DNA of 64,000 nt from Marisa cornuarietis (lineage: Eukaryota; Mollusca; Gastropoda; Architaenioglossa; Ampullariidae), in NCBI GenBank assembly GCA_004794655.1, contig SMMW01000033.1, positions 3,941,501-4,005,500 of the forward strand, given 5' to 3'. The position numbers were made by a program, and so were the translations under genes. The notes under the pieces are model-generated. The model was given only the letters and a program-made list of their open reading frames with translations. It searched no databases and was not told the DNA's origin. This document shows positions 36,498 to 48,300 of the stretch, piece by piece (within the stretch, counting starts at the first letter, position 1; each line of letters begins with the position of its first letter).

Positions 36498-39400
36498 ATG
36501 ACTCGGACTTTGACCATTGCTCTGCTTGTGCTGTGTACTGTTACCGGTTTGGAGTCTAAGGGGACGCAGTGTTGGTCATATATAACTATTGATGTCAAAA
36601 ATATCACACTTCGTCCATGCTTTGACACTTTGTGTCGATGCAGCGATTCCATCGCCGACTGCTCATCAAACAAAGGTCGTCTTCTATTCGTTCCGCAGTT
36701 TTCAATACTCGTCGAAAAGCTCAACTTTTCCAACAACGGACTACAAAATATAACTGATGACTTTTTCCTCAACGTCTCTCATGTGACGCTGTTGGACCTG
36801 TACAACAACGGACTGGAGTTCTTTTCTTCAGCTGCCTTTCAACCTCTGCACAACCTGACTGTTCTGTTAATGGGTGGAAATAAGTTTTCTTTCCCTTCTC
36901 TGAGGACGATATTCGGCATTCCTACACTCCGTACGCTGGACATTTTGTGCGGAGGCTTCAGTAGCCTTCCAGAGGACACTTTTGTTAACTCCTTCCTGCA
37001 CAAACTTTGGTTAAGCTGGAACAATGTACAAAATTTAAATTTAAAACATCTGCAGCCCCTTTCCCGTCTGACTGATTTCCGCATGTGGCACAACCACCTG
37101 TTCTCTCTACAAACTGCTAGAATGCCTTACCTGACATACATAGATCTGGCTGTGAACTGGCTGTTCTATTTTCCTAACACCTGCTACCGAGGCACTAATA
37201 AATCGTTTTTCCCGATGCTAAGATTTCTTAATCTCGAGTACAACCAGATTTCTTTCATTCGGGATCCTGTATGCCTGCCAAGACTAAAGTTCTTACACTT
37301 GCGATACAATCGGTTTGACAAATATCCTACAGGAACTTTTAGTTTGTCAAGATTTCCATCCCTTCAGAATTTGGAGCTTCAGGGCATGCAAGCAAGATTC
37401 AGAATGCTGAGTGCCTATGCTTTTAACAATTCACACTTGATTAAGATAGGTATGTCTAATAACAACATGGATTTTTCCGGGGATGCTGTCAACGGTGACG
37501 CCTTTGATGGATGTGCAAACCTTCTGCAGCTGGATTTAAGCAGCAACAACTTTCAATACGTTTCAACCATTAGATGGTACAGGCTTTTTAAGCATTTAAA
37601 GTCACTGCGAACGCTTCATCTCGGAAACACTAAAATCGAGACGATTCAACTCAATAGTTCTGCTCTTCTTGAAATCCGAGGTCTTTACATAAATCAAAAC
37701 TCTATCGAAGTCATTCCTGACGGCATGTTCGACCACCTTCCGAAACTAGAAATCCTTGACCTTAGTGCCAATCGCTTGTCTCGAATTACTAGAAATACAT
37801 TCAGCGAACGGACTCGTGAAAGGTAAGTAAACCATCTTTTCTCCAAATTCTCATGTTATGCGATTCTCTGAGGTTTTCGGTCAGTTCTTACTGTGTAACA
37901 TATTAAGTATGGATTTCCTTTTGAATGAGTCCTTTTGTGGTTCGTGAAATATTAAATTATGTTTATTCACTGCGCACATGTATCTGCGCAGGCAAAAATT
38001 CAAAGGACAGAGTATGAGGAGAAAAAAAATCCAGAAATAATATATACAATATAGCATAAATTTTAATATATAAAATAAAATAACAATAAATCTATTACTA
38101 TATATATATCTGCCACACAACTAAAGTCAAACACAGACACATTTAAGAACAACCTATAATTACTTTATTTCTAGTGCTATAAAGATGCAAAGAAATAAAT
38201 AACTTATAGCGTAGATCGAAGCAACACTACGTTTCATGTCTTAAATGATATATTTTACTAGCTTTTTCACCATCGGAAATCGTTAGAAACTTAACTTTAC
38301 CTTATCAACAATCACATGCGACTTTTCAGTCAAGTGAAATTAAGACTGTTGTCTGTGATGAAGTAATGTATAAGATTAAAATATAACTCCATCTTTGAGT
38401 ACAAGATTTCAAGTATGCTATTGTCTTGATGGTACTTCGGTATATATGCCTATGATTACATGCAGTCATGCAGTCCATCCTAAGTGAAAGTGAAACTGAG
38501 TCACTTTTTGGAACACGTTTAAAGCAATTTTCTTCTATTACACAGATTGAGTCACTTGAACCTGACCTTCAACCCTTTCCGATGTAACTGTGAGCTCATC
38601 TGGTTTAGTCAGTGGCTAAAAAGTAACTCCACGTTGTTTGGAAATAACAGGAACAAATACTATCAATGTCGCAGCAAAGTAAGCCAAAGTTTGCAGAGTT
38701 TTCACCTTGATCCACAGGTAAGTAGGCCTATAGAGATTATTTGTATGGTTCTTCGACTGTGAATTATCAGTGTGTACTGCATGTTAGAATGTATTTCGAT
38801 ACGTTCCTTGAGTCCTGCTGTGAGCTGAGAAAAAGACAAAAATTACTTTTTTTATTTCCAGCTTTGAAGAGTGGTTCACAAATCTGTCTCTTCTCACCTC
38901 TCTCTCTCTCTCTCTCTCTCACCCCCTCTCTACTTGTATTTATATATATATATATACACACACAATACCAATGGACGTGTGCAGGTGCAAATGTATAATG
39001 CTATTGGGGGTCAGTGGTGTAGGAACCAGGGGGGCAAGGGGGGAGCCGCCCCCTCAAAAAAGATACTGGGACTGAAAGAATGTGAACGTCGTTCACTGTC
39101 AGCATGGAGCCGCCCCCACTCCCCAAAGCCGAGCATCTTCCTACGCCACTGGGGGTGTCAGTATGACTTGTTCAACAGACATTTAATCAGTTTTGCTGTG
39201 CAGTGGTTTCGACCTGATTCTTATTATTTATATATTAGCATCCTTCATTTTAAATAATTACGAAAGCACATAATTCTTCAGAGCGTTCTGATTGGCTCAC
39301 GTTTCTTTCCGGGTGAATACTAAAAGAAGTAAGAAGTAGCATGAGAAATACTAAGGATTTGGAATGCATGCGAACTGAGACTGATCTGGTGTGCATGAGC

Positions 39401-40113
39401 GAACTGGCTTCCTCAAAAAACTGAATAATGGCTATTGTCGATTAAACAAAAAAATAACTAAATCTCTACTCAATTAATTTTTGTCTTCACAGGCCTGCTT
39501 ACTTAATAAAGACACCGAATTCGCCATAATCTGCATCATCTCTGTTTCGCTCATTCTACTTTTCATCGTCTCCATGTCCTTCCGATTTCGCTGGCACGTT
39601 CGCCTGCTCGTGTATGAAGCTTTCCGACACCAGGGCTCGCGGCAACGGGTGGCCAGACACTACACTTACGACGTTTTTGTGGGATACGCGGCTGAGGACA
39701 TACAGTGGGTGACACAAGAGCTGTTGCCTGTGCTTGAAGGACAGTGGAATCTTCGAGCATGTGTGCATCAACGCGACTTTCTTCCCGGCAATCACATCGT
39801 CGACAACATCGCTGACTGCGTAAAGGAGAGTCACAAGATGTTGATGGTTTTCTCTCCTGACTTTGCCCGCAGCGAGTGGTGTCAGTTTGAGCTGAAGTAC
39901 TGCCAGTCTCACGCCATGGAGCGGGACGATGTCATGATCCTCGTGATTCTGCACGAGACACCTTCTCGAGCGATGACGCCGGCGATGTTAGCCCTACTGC
40001 GCACTACGACCTACATTCAGTGGAGCCAAGAACACGATGCTAAATCATCATTCTGGGGACGCATGCACCTGACTTTCAACGATATCTTCCAAAGAAATGA
40101 AGCCCTTCCCTAA
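36498..40113 (+). CDS. Toll-like receptor D (LRR-TM-TIR)
   Basis: Exons: 36498-37822, 38546-38717, 39493-40113, giving 705 residues. The start MTRTLTIALLVLCTVTGLES is a clear signal peptide. Exon 1 encodes an N-terminal cap (CRCSDSIADCSS) and leucine-rich repeats; exon 2 (172 nt) the C-terminal cap (FRCNCELIWF..YYQC); exon 3 the transmembrane helix and TIR (YDVFVGYAAED, RDFLPG, SFWGRM). Intron phases match the other three genes, so all descend from one ancestor. It is the only plus-strand receptor of the cluster and has the most divergent TIR. AATAAA at 40265-40270 is a possible poly(A) signal. Intron 2 carries a 140-bp MITE. Confidence 0.95.
39012..39151. mobile_element. 140-bp MITE, copy 1
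   Basis: Ends CAGTGGTGTAGGAA and (inverted) CAGTGGCGTAGGAAGATG, flanked by a 5-bp direct repeat GGGGT at 39007-39011 and 39152-39156. It is nearly the reverse complement of the element at 43565-43702. It lies in intron 2 of receptor D. The 5-bp duplication would suit the hAT5 group; that assignment is inference. Confidence 0.85.
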
Positions 40114-42307
40114 TTAATAGCTGTGCTCTAGGAAAAAGTCTAACCTACTGAGTTGTGACGGTGAAGATCTAAGCCCAATTAACACTTTCAACGATATTTG
40201 TTTCCGTTACTCTGAATTTGAAAAAAATCCAATTTATCCATTAATGATATAACCTTTGTCTGAGAATAAATTATGACGATAAATTTGAAGAAATTTTATA
40301 TCTTATGAAAACATGGATGAAAAAGATTTAATTTGTTTTGGAAGGAAGTTCTACTTGCGTATAGATATAAAAATAAAGTTAAAATAGTTACGGCTGATAA
40401 GCTCTTAGCAGAACCCCTCTTTTAAAATGCTGATAAAGGACTCATAAGTCCTTTATTTATAAAGACTGGATGACAAAAGTATATTTAGTATTAGAGATTT
40501 ACTAGACTAAAAGGGCAGATTTTTTACACACGAATATTTTAAACAACTTTACCAGCTTAATACAAACTTTTTAGAATTAATGACTTGTATAGAGACTGTG
40601 AAAACATTTAAAGCAAAAGAACCTATCCATCATTGAAAACACAAAAAACTGAACTGTAGTTTTCCTTAACACATTTTCCCAAAGGTTCAAAGATTTATTA
40701 CAATATATTAAACGATAACGAGCATGGTTCAAATTATTTTTGTTAAAAATGGATTCAAAAACTGCAGAACGAATTATAAGCTTTAAAAGGTTATTTCTTA
40801 AAGAAAGGAGGTATCGTTTTCGATGTTACAGTTAGCTGAGAGGTAACTTCCAATCAAGATACTTGAAGTCCTGCACTACTCCATACGTACCTTTGTTTTC
40901 GTTGTGCTCTTGTTCTTGACTTTCATCAGCTTGGTCTTGCCAGTGTGGATCTAGAACCCCACACTTCTTGCTGCCTGGTCATATCTTTCTGTTAAAGCAA
41001 AGCTTTTGTAGTTTGCAAAGTCGCAATCTTCCGGCAAGGCTGTCAGTCCCCATACGATTTCTCTTGGTTTGTCTCTTTATCACCCAGTAGATAACAATCA
41101 GGAAAAGGACGGACGAGGTCACGCGCGTTCCTGCCTGGATGCCGTTCTCACGTGGAACCGCTCTATAGAATGCTTTTTCAGAGTTTATGCAGAGTTATGA
41201 ATTTTATTCAAGCGATTGCTTCGCTATGCTGCGTCTCTCGGTGGCTTGTCGGACCCTGAAGAAGATATTTCCTGGTACTGTTAGATTGATCCCTTCCAAT
41301 TGCCCCGCACCTACAATTTACCATTCTTAGATAGCTTAACAATGATGCCTTTCTTCTAAGTTTCTGGAACCTTCTCTTCCTTCCACGCTTTGTTGAAAAG
41401 TTTTTCCAGAACTCTGATGCTAGTATTGGGGCCTGCTTTTAGCATATATGTAGAGATTCTGTCTTCAATACTTGCCGTTTCCTTTTGTCAGTCTGATAGC
41501 CTCTTTTATATCTTGCTGTGTAATGTGTCCACGTTTCATATCAATGTGAAAGCCTATGTCTTCTTTGGTTGCTTCTTCCTCTGGGTTAGGTCAGAGCAAG
41601 AACTTCCTTCCAGATGTCATTGCTGATCTTCATGCAGATGTAACTGCCTCAGTCCTCAACTGCTCATTACCCGAGGTTTCATGACTTTCTGTCAGCGCTT
41701 CTGTACCATCGAATCTTTTGCGGCGTAGATTCCTAGCCCTAAGCACAAGCCTTCTCCTTTCTCATCCTAAGCTTGGGACCAGGCAACGATGGAGTTCGTT
41801 ATAAATATATAACACTGATATTTTAAGTTAATGTTGCTATACGCAGAAGAAGCATACATGCACACACACACACACACACACACATTCACGCACTGGTAAC
41901 TGGTATGACATAGTTCTTCTTCATTCTCTGGACTAAAGATACGTCACAATTTCTTTCGTGTTACATTTTTCCACTTGAAGCCATCAGTAAATTCTATGAG
42001 CATAGAAATTAACGTACATAACCAAACATAGCTTATGGCCGAGTCAATCCAGAAGAATATTCTCAACGACAGTCCGAGGATCGGACGAACGTCTGAGTAT
42101 CAACACACACACACACACAAACAGCCACGGGTTTATATTGATATATATATATATATAGTTTGGTACAGACATTTAAAACGAAAGATATGAACCTTTGATG
42201 GCAGTACAATACTTGGTTTCCTTGACAAAGAAAAATGCCGTAGCCATAGAGGAAGGGAAACAACTTTCATCTGCTAACCAATTAGCTTAAGCGTTATCTC
42301 CCGATTA
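40114..42307. other. Intergenic, receptor D to Tudor gene
   Basis: Contains the 3' region of receptor D, a LINE remnant, a (CA)n tract at about 41860-41883 and a short (TA)n tract near 42140-42158, about 150 bp upstream of the Tudor gene start. No promoter can be called from sequence alone. Confidence 0.7.
40850..41780 (-). mobile_element. Degenerate non-LTR retrotransposon (RT fragment)
   Basis: Minus-strand frames, broken by stops, contain TRVTSSVLFLIVIYWV, which resembles the GxxxGCxLSPxLF motif region of non-LTR reverse transcriptases. DPHWQDQADESQ and other weak pieces lie around it. It is heavily decayed, and the limits are approximate. Confidence 0.5.
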
Positions 42308-45300
42308 ATGACAACCAAGTCAAAAGCAAAGATGAAGCGTGTTTCTGGAATATCCACTTTTGATGTCTATATCTCAAATTTGCCAAAGGGCGAAAATGAT
42401 TCCCTTGAGGTAAACGATTGTATGTGGTCTGTTAACAGTCCAGTGTATATGAGTGAATGTAAAAGAGGCTTGTTATGTGAAAGCCATGTTTGGTTTATCG
42501 AAATTTTAAGGGAAAAAGTCACCACGGGTATAATTCTAATGAGATTTAAAGAATGTTTTTTTCGAAATTATTTACATCTTTTATACATTTAACATTCATC
42601 GATATATGAAATACAGTGAGCTGGCTTTAAAACTGTATTAGAAGCATGATCAATTAAATGATCAATTAAAGGTAGACGCACATGTCGCACTTTCATTTTG
42701 ACTACACTACATCACTAGACACCTTTGCTCAACCAGTCGGTTTATATACCATTACATTAAAATATGTGTTAAAATTGTCACTGCTGAATGCACAGAAAAT
42801 AAGAAATGCCCAAGCGAACTCAGAATTTCGAACAGTCTGCCTTTTAGCCAAGTTTTCAGACTCACGTTTTATTAGACTATTGTCTGACATTGTATAGGCC
42901 TATATAATTGCATAAATATATAACAGAGCTAACATGCAGTCGTAATCATTTAAGGAGAAGAAATTGTATATTTTTACTATAAAGCAAGGAAGAGATCAAA
43001 TATGCATTCAAAAAAAAGAATTAGGTATGAAACTAACACACATTCACTTTCTTTTTTTATTTATCAACATGGGCAATGTCAGAATTATTTTTGAGGAATA
43101 TTCCAACCAGTTAGCAAGTTGGGCTAATATGATAGACACTGACATGCTTCTTCTCAAACTTCAGGTGTCAAAAGAAGCATCTATTTACAAACACATCTAA
43201 AACACTGCTCTAGAGAGGCCATTATGTTTCTAGTATCAATCAGCACACTTTCGCTCTTCTAAGTGTGGTCCAAAAGCTGGCACCAAATTTTGAAGATTGC
43301 ACCATAAAACTTCAAACCAGAGTACACTGATATAAGATGAGTAAATTGGAGAATACTGTCATGAAAGAAAATAGTTACAATGGGGCTACTGAATGCTTTA
43401 ATATGGCAAACATTGCTGCAAAAAATTGTTAGGTCAATTATCTCCGAAGAAAATTGCAAAACTGAATGAACCTTCTTCTGCATCACTGTTTGAAACCTTG
43501 GACTAGAAGTGGAGGTAAAATTTTTACAGATTCTTTCATGCAGATGAAGCTGTTGTCCCACATACAGTGGCGTAGGAAGATGCTCGGCTTTGGGGGGGCA
43601 AGCTCCATGCTGACAATGAATAACGTTCACATTCTTGCCTTCCCAGCATCTTTTTTTGGGGGGGCAGCTGCCCCCCTTGCCCCACCTGTTCCTATGCCAC
43701 TGACATACACCCAGCTTTTTTAAAGGAAGAACACAACCAAGACAAATCCTTCCTGTAAACTATACCTTTCCACAGATTGCAAGCCTTCCATGCTTCTTCA
43801 AGAAGTTCTCGCAGATTACAAATTGTAAATCAGGGTCTCACTCAGCCAAACTGCTAACAGTCTCCCAATATTTCTCAACACTTTTCTTGTCAAATGGGTC
43901 TGGCTACATTACAAACTAAGCTCACTTTGTTTGCCTTCACAAAAAAGTATACAAAATGAAGGTGTTTTAGAAGCTATGGTAAGTAAATGATTCTTTGTTT
44001 CTTACTGTTAAATACCTCCAGCGTCTTGGAGTTTCTAGTCTTTTAAACTCCATAACTGAATCTGAATTTTATATTCTGATTTTAAAAAGACAAAGTTAAG
44101 CAGATTATGCCACAGTTTCATCTGTTTTTACATATGATAAGTGAGAATGCCTTTGTTGTTGGACGACTTGCATTTGTCCAGCAGAATTAAAATCAAAATT
44201 ATGCTCGTTTTCATTTCTGCAGAAAAAAATTTCCAAGATGTTCACAAAGTTTGGAGAAACAAAAGCCCTGTTTATCAAGGAAAACAATCAAGGAAAATAT
44301 GCGTATGTATATTACCAAGTTTATGTTTTGTTCATTTTTCTTTTAATTTAATATTATTGAAATCTATCCAGTTAACTAGCTCGTAACATAATAAGAAAAC
44401 TTGCATGTTTTAATAGCCATGTTAAATTTGCTGACATTGTATCATAATTGAGACAAATATTACAAGTTATTTCCTCAACAAAATCTCTAGATAAAATGTG
44501 TTTTTCTGTGTTATAAAATTTGTTTTGGAAGGGGTAAGGGAACTGGTCTGTAATATGCAGAAATAATTTATAATCAACTGTGAACGATTAAAAAAGACTA
44601 TGAACCTATGTAATTATAAGAGAAGCACTAAGATTCTAATGATGTCAGCATTAGGTACACTGCATACATAAAATACATTTCTGAGATAAATTTCCTTTTT
44701 ATGTAATGTCTTTTGGTAATGATCAGTAGAGTAACTGATGAGCCCTTATTTCAGTGAAAAAAAAACAATTTTCTTGGTAGTTCAAGCACTATAAAACTAT
44801 AATAACATAAGATTATTGTTTCAGTCATAAAGAATAATACTGTCTCCAAAATAGTGCACACACTAGAGTAGTAGCAAAGTAATCCCAAATTAACAGATGT
44901 GTATTAAATAATTAAGCCTTACAGTGAATTAATATATAGCTGAATTAACAAAAATAAAATGTATTATATATAATTAAATCTATGGTGTGTTTAATTAGGT
45001 AACAATTCAAAAATACTCTTTTATGTTTAATGTCTAAAGTACTTAACTAGTTTTGCATTAAAAGTGATCTGAATGAGTAGCGTTTGGGTTAAAGAGGGTG
45101 TAAAAGTACGTATTTTTATAGAGAAAGGTTATTATAGGACAGTTTCTTTTTTCCTTTGTAAGAGAGCAAAGTTCAGTTTTATTGTTTTCTTATATATGTT
45201 GTCAGTTACAGTTTTCAAGTATAAATTTGTTATAAAGATGCACAACAATTGCGTTTATTGGTTCAGAAATATAATTCCGTGTGTTTTAAAACTTATCAAA

Positions 45301-48300
45301 ATCTACATTGTGAATTGTAACTGTAAACTTGTTTACAGAATTGTAAAATATATGTGCGAAGAGGATGCAGAAAAGGCAATAAATGAGTGCAATGGAATTC
45401 TGCTAGACGGAGCTCCACTTTTGTGCAAGCGTATGGTGGAGAAACGACAAAAGTAAGTCTAAGGGGGCACTAAAAATTCACACATGGTAGTAACTTTTTT
45501 GTGGGATACTATCCTAATTTTGTCATTATCAGTCAATCAGTCCTCTTCATGCTAGTTGCACATTAGGCCTCAACCAGAGCCCGCCACTGATGTTGATCGG
45601 CTGAAACCCGCTCCAGGCGACCCCATGTCTAGCCCCTTCCTTTCATCTTCCTTTCCACTGTTCTTCTCTAAGTTTCCTTTGGGCGGCCTCGTTTTCTTCG
45701 GCCATCTGGAGTCCATCGTAGGGTGATTCTGGAGAGGTCTGCTGTCTGCTGGCAGAGCACATGTCCAATCCATTGCCATCGCCAACTCTTTCATTGAACC
45801 TGTGTGGTGATGGACTGGGTTTCAGTGCTTCGGTGGAGTTCTTCATTGGTGATGGTGTTTGACCAAAAGATGTTAAGTATGCACCTAAGGCATCTGTTTT
45901 GGAAGACGTCTAGCTTTTTACCAATGTTTATGGTCATCTTCCATGATTCTGATCCATAAAGGAGGGTGCTGATCACATTTGACTTGAAGATTCTCAGCTT
46001 GGTCTTCTGGGTGATGTTTTTTGCCTTCCGTGTGCTCCTGAGTGAGGTGAAGGCCTGGCTAGTTTTCGCCAGTTTGGCTCAAATTTCCATCTCGCATCCC
46101 CGGTGTTTGACATCTTGGACCAAAGATAGGTAAAACTGTCAACTTCCTCAATCTCTTCTCCATTTGTTTTCTTGGATTCTGGAGTTCACTCTCATACTTT
46201 TCGTTTTTTTTGCGCTGACCTTCAAGCCAAGGTTTCCAGCTGTTTCTGAGAAGGCTTTTGTTTTCTCCTGCATGTCTTGGTGGCGGTGTGACAACAACGC
46301 AATGTCATCTGCAATGTCCAAGTCTTCCAGCATTGTTGTTGCTGTCATAGTCATGGTCCATTTGATCCCTCTCCTCTCTCTCTCTGTCGGTGGAATTCTT
46401 TATGATCCAGTCCATGGCCAGGATGAAGAGGAACGGCGACAGAATACAGCCCTGCTTCACCCCAGTACTGACGTTGAAGGGGGCTGTGAGCTTCGTGTCA
46501 CAGACCACCTGAGATTTGTAATCGCTGTACAGCATTGCAACAACCTGGACAAGTTTTGCAGGGACTCCGTAATGCCTCGGGATCTTCCATAAGGACTCGC
46601 GGTGGATGCTGTCAAAAGCCTTCTCCAGGTTGATGAAGTTGATGTACAGCAGTGTGTTCCACTCGTTGCTCTGCGTCAGAATATGTCGTGAACTCCGGGG
46701 AAAGAGCACGCGAAGATGGTCAGAGGTTGCGATTGCCGTCGCCTTGGGCTAATCACACTCTCGACACCTCGACCAACTCACGCCGACATGTACGTGTACG
46801 CACACACTTATACTAACTTGCAAATAAAGATTCACTGACTCGAGCCCCCAGCGTACGTCCCCAAGAACAACACAAGGCAAGTTAGTATATTAAAACAATT
46901 ATTAATATCGAGAGTTTGATCAATGAACATAAAAGATACAATGCTGCAAATTTTAACGTTAGCTCGCTCTCTAGGCTTCCCGGTATATCTACTCCTAATC
47001 CAGATAACGTGAGTCACTATTAGCTTAATTACCACACAACACACTGCACTCGTCACTTATCTCTCTACACAAGAATGTCTCTCGCGATGTGGAGGGCCCT
47101 CCGATGTCTTGACGTCTGAAAATCCGTAGATGTCACTCCGCCAGTCGTTGCTGCCTTTTCCACGAACACAGAGACTCTGGCACTGCCACGTGCCACCACG
47201 TGACTCTTCCTCAAGGCCGGACTGCGATCAGAGCTTAACCGCGCCTGAGGACCAACGCTTCTCTACCAGCTCTACCTCTGCTGTCTACGACCGACAGCCA
47301 CTGGTGATGCAAAACGTTGTGCACTCTGTACCAAGAGTGGGTCTTAACGCACCTCTGAAGTCGGTTGTGCTGAAGTAGTCACGATTCCAGACTAACTCTC
47401 AGCGGAGAATCTGAACAGCCTTGAACAGATCTCTGCTACAACCTTCTCCCTCGAGATTCCAGTGCGAAGACCCCGATTTCTCGCCTGACACGATGTTAAA
47501 TTCACGTCGCTGGCATTCGTCATCTTGCGATTGGCTAATTGCAAAATACACACACTCTCTGCCATCCGTACCTGCCTATGACCAATCACTACCTAGCTAG
47601 TATTGACGGACAGGTGGTCGCTGACTTTCCCAAGTAAGAATTTGCGTATTACAACCAATCGCTACCTAACACCTACCAAACCAGTGGTCAGTTGACTCGT
47701 CCCTGCCTACTCTGCATCCTTCTCACTCCCCCCCCCCTACTAGTGGTGCGATCTGACCACGGCGTCATCATGTCTGACTTTCTATTCACTACCTGCGTCC
47801 AGAAAGTGACAATAACAACGCGCTCCGTTGCCCCACACTAGGTACCTGTAGCCCTACAATTAACGGCCGCACCCTGGCCTGTGATCTCTCCTCTTGAAAG
47901 AACCCCCCCTGCGGCGATAACCGCCGTTACCCGCTTCTGTCCTGCGCTAGTGCTGACGTAAGCGGCCATCCATTCCCCCGACCTAGCTGATCCCAACTAG
48001 ATACACGGCAGTGAAGCATACCTGGTCCTTTTGTCCACTACTCCTGCTGGCACCAACAAGGCGGCTGTTGCCGTGACACTGCCTTACCAGCTAATTCGTT
48101 TCCCAAGCTATCTATTCTACCTTATGCTAGTCCGTCTGACAGCGCGTACGCACGACTCGTGCATAAAGCAGAAGTGTGACACCAACACTATAGCCCTATA
48201 ACCTAGTTATCATATGACACCCCCTTGCTAAAATGAAATCCCCTGGATTTCTAAACCTTAGGGCTGTAGAGTGGTAAGCACTTATGTTTACCAACACTCA

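Noticed and set aside
45073..45356. 127-residue frame read as continuous coding sequence
   Set aside because: Only the part after the acceptor at 45338 fits the RRM; the preceding part is AT-rich intron and is replaced by exon 44223-44302.
46305..46709. A separate reverse-transcriptase gene
   Set aside because: It is the continuation of the LINE reverse transcriptase on the other side of the nested LTR element.
47130..47589. Small frames repeated identically at 54059-54518
   Set aside because: They lie in the two LTR copies; identity comes from LTR duplication, not from selection on a protein.
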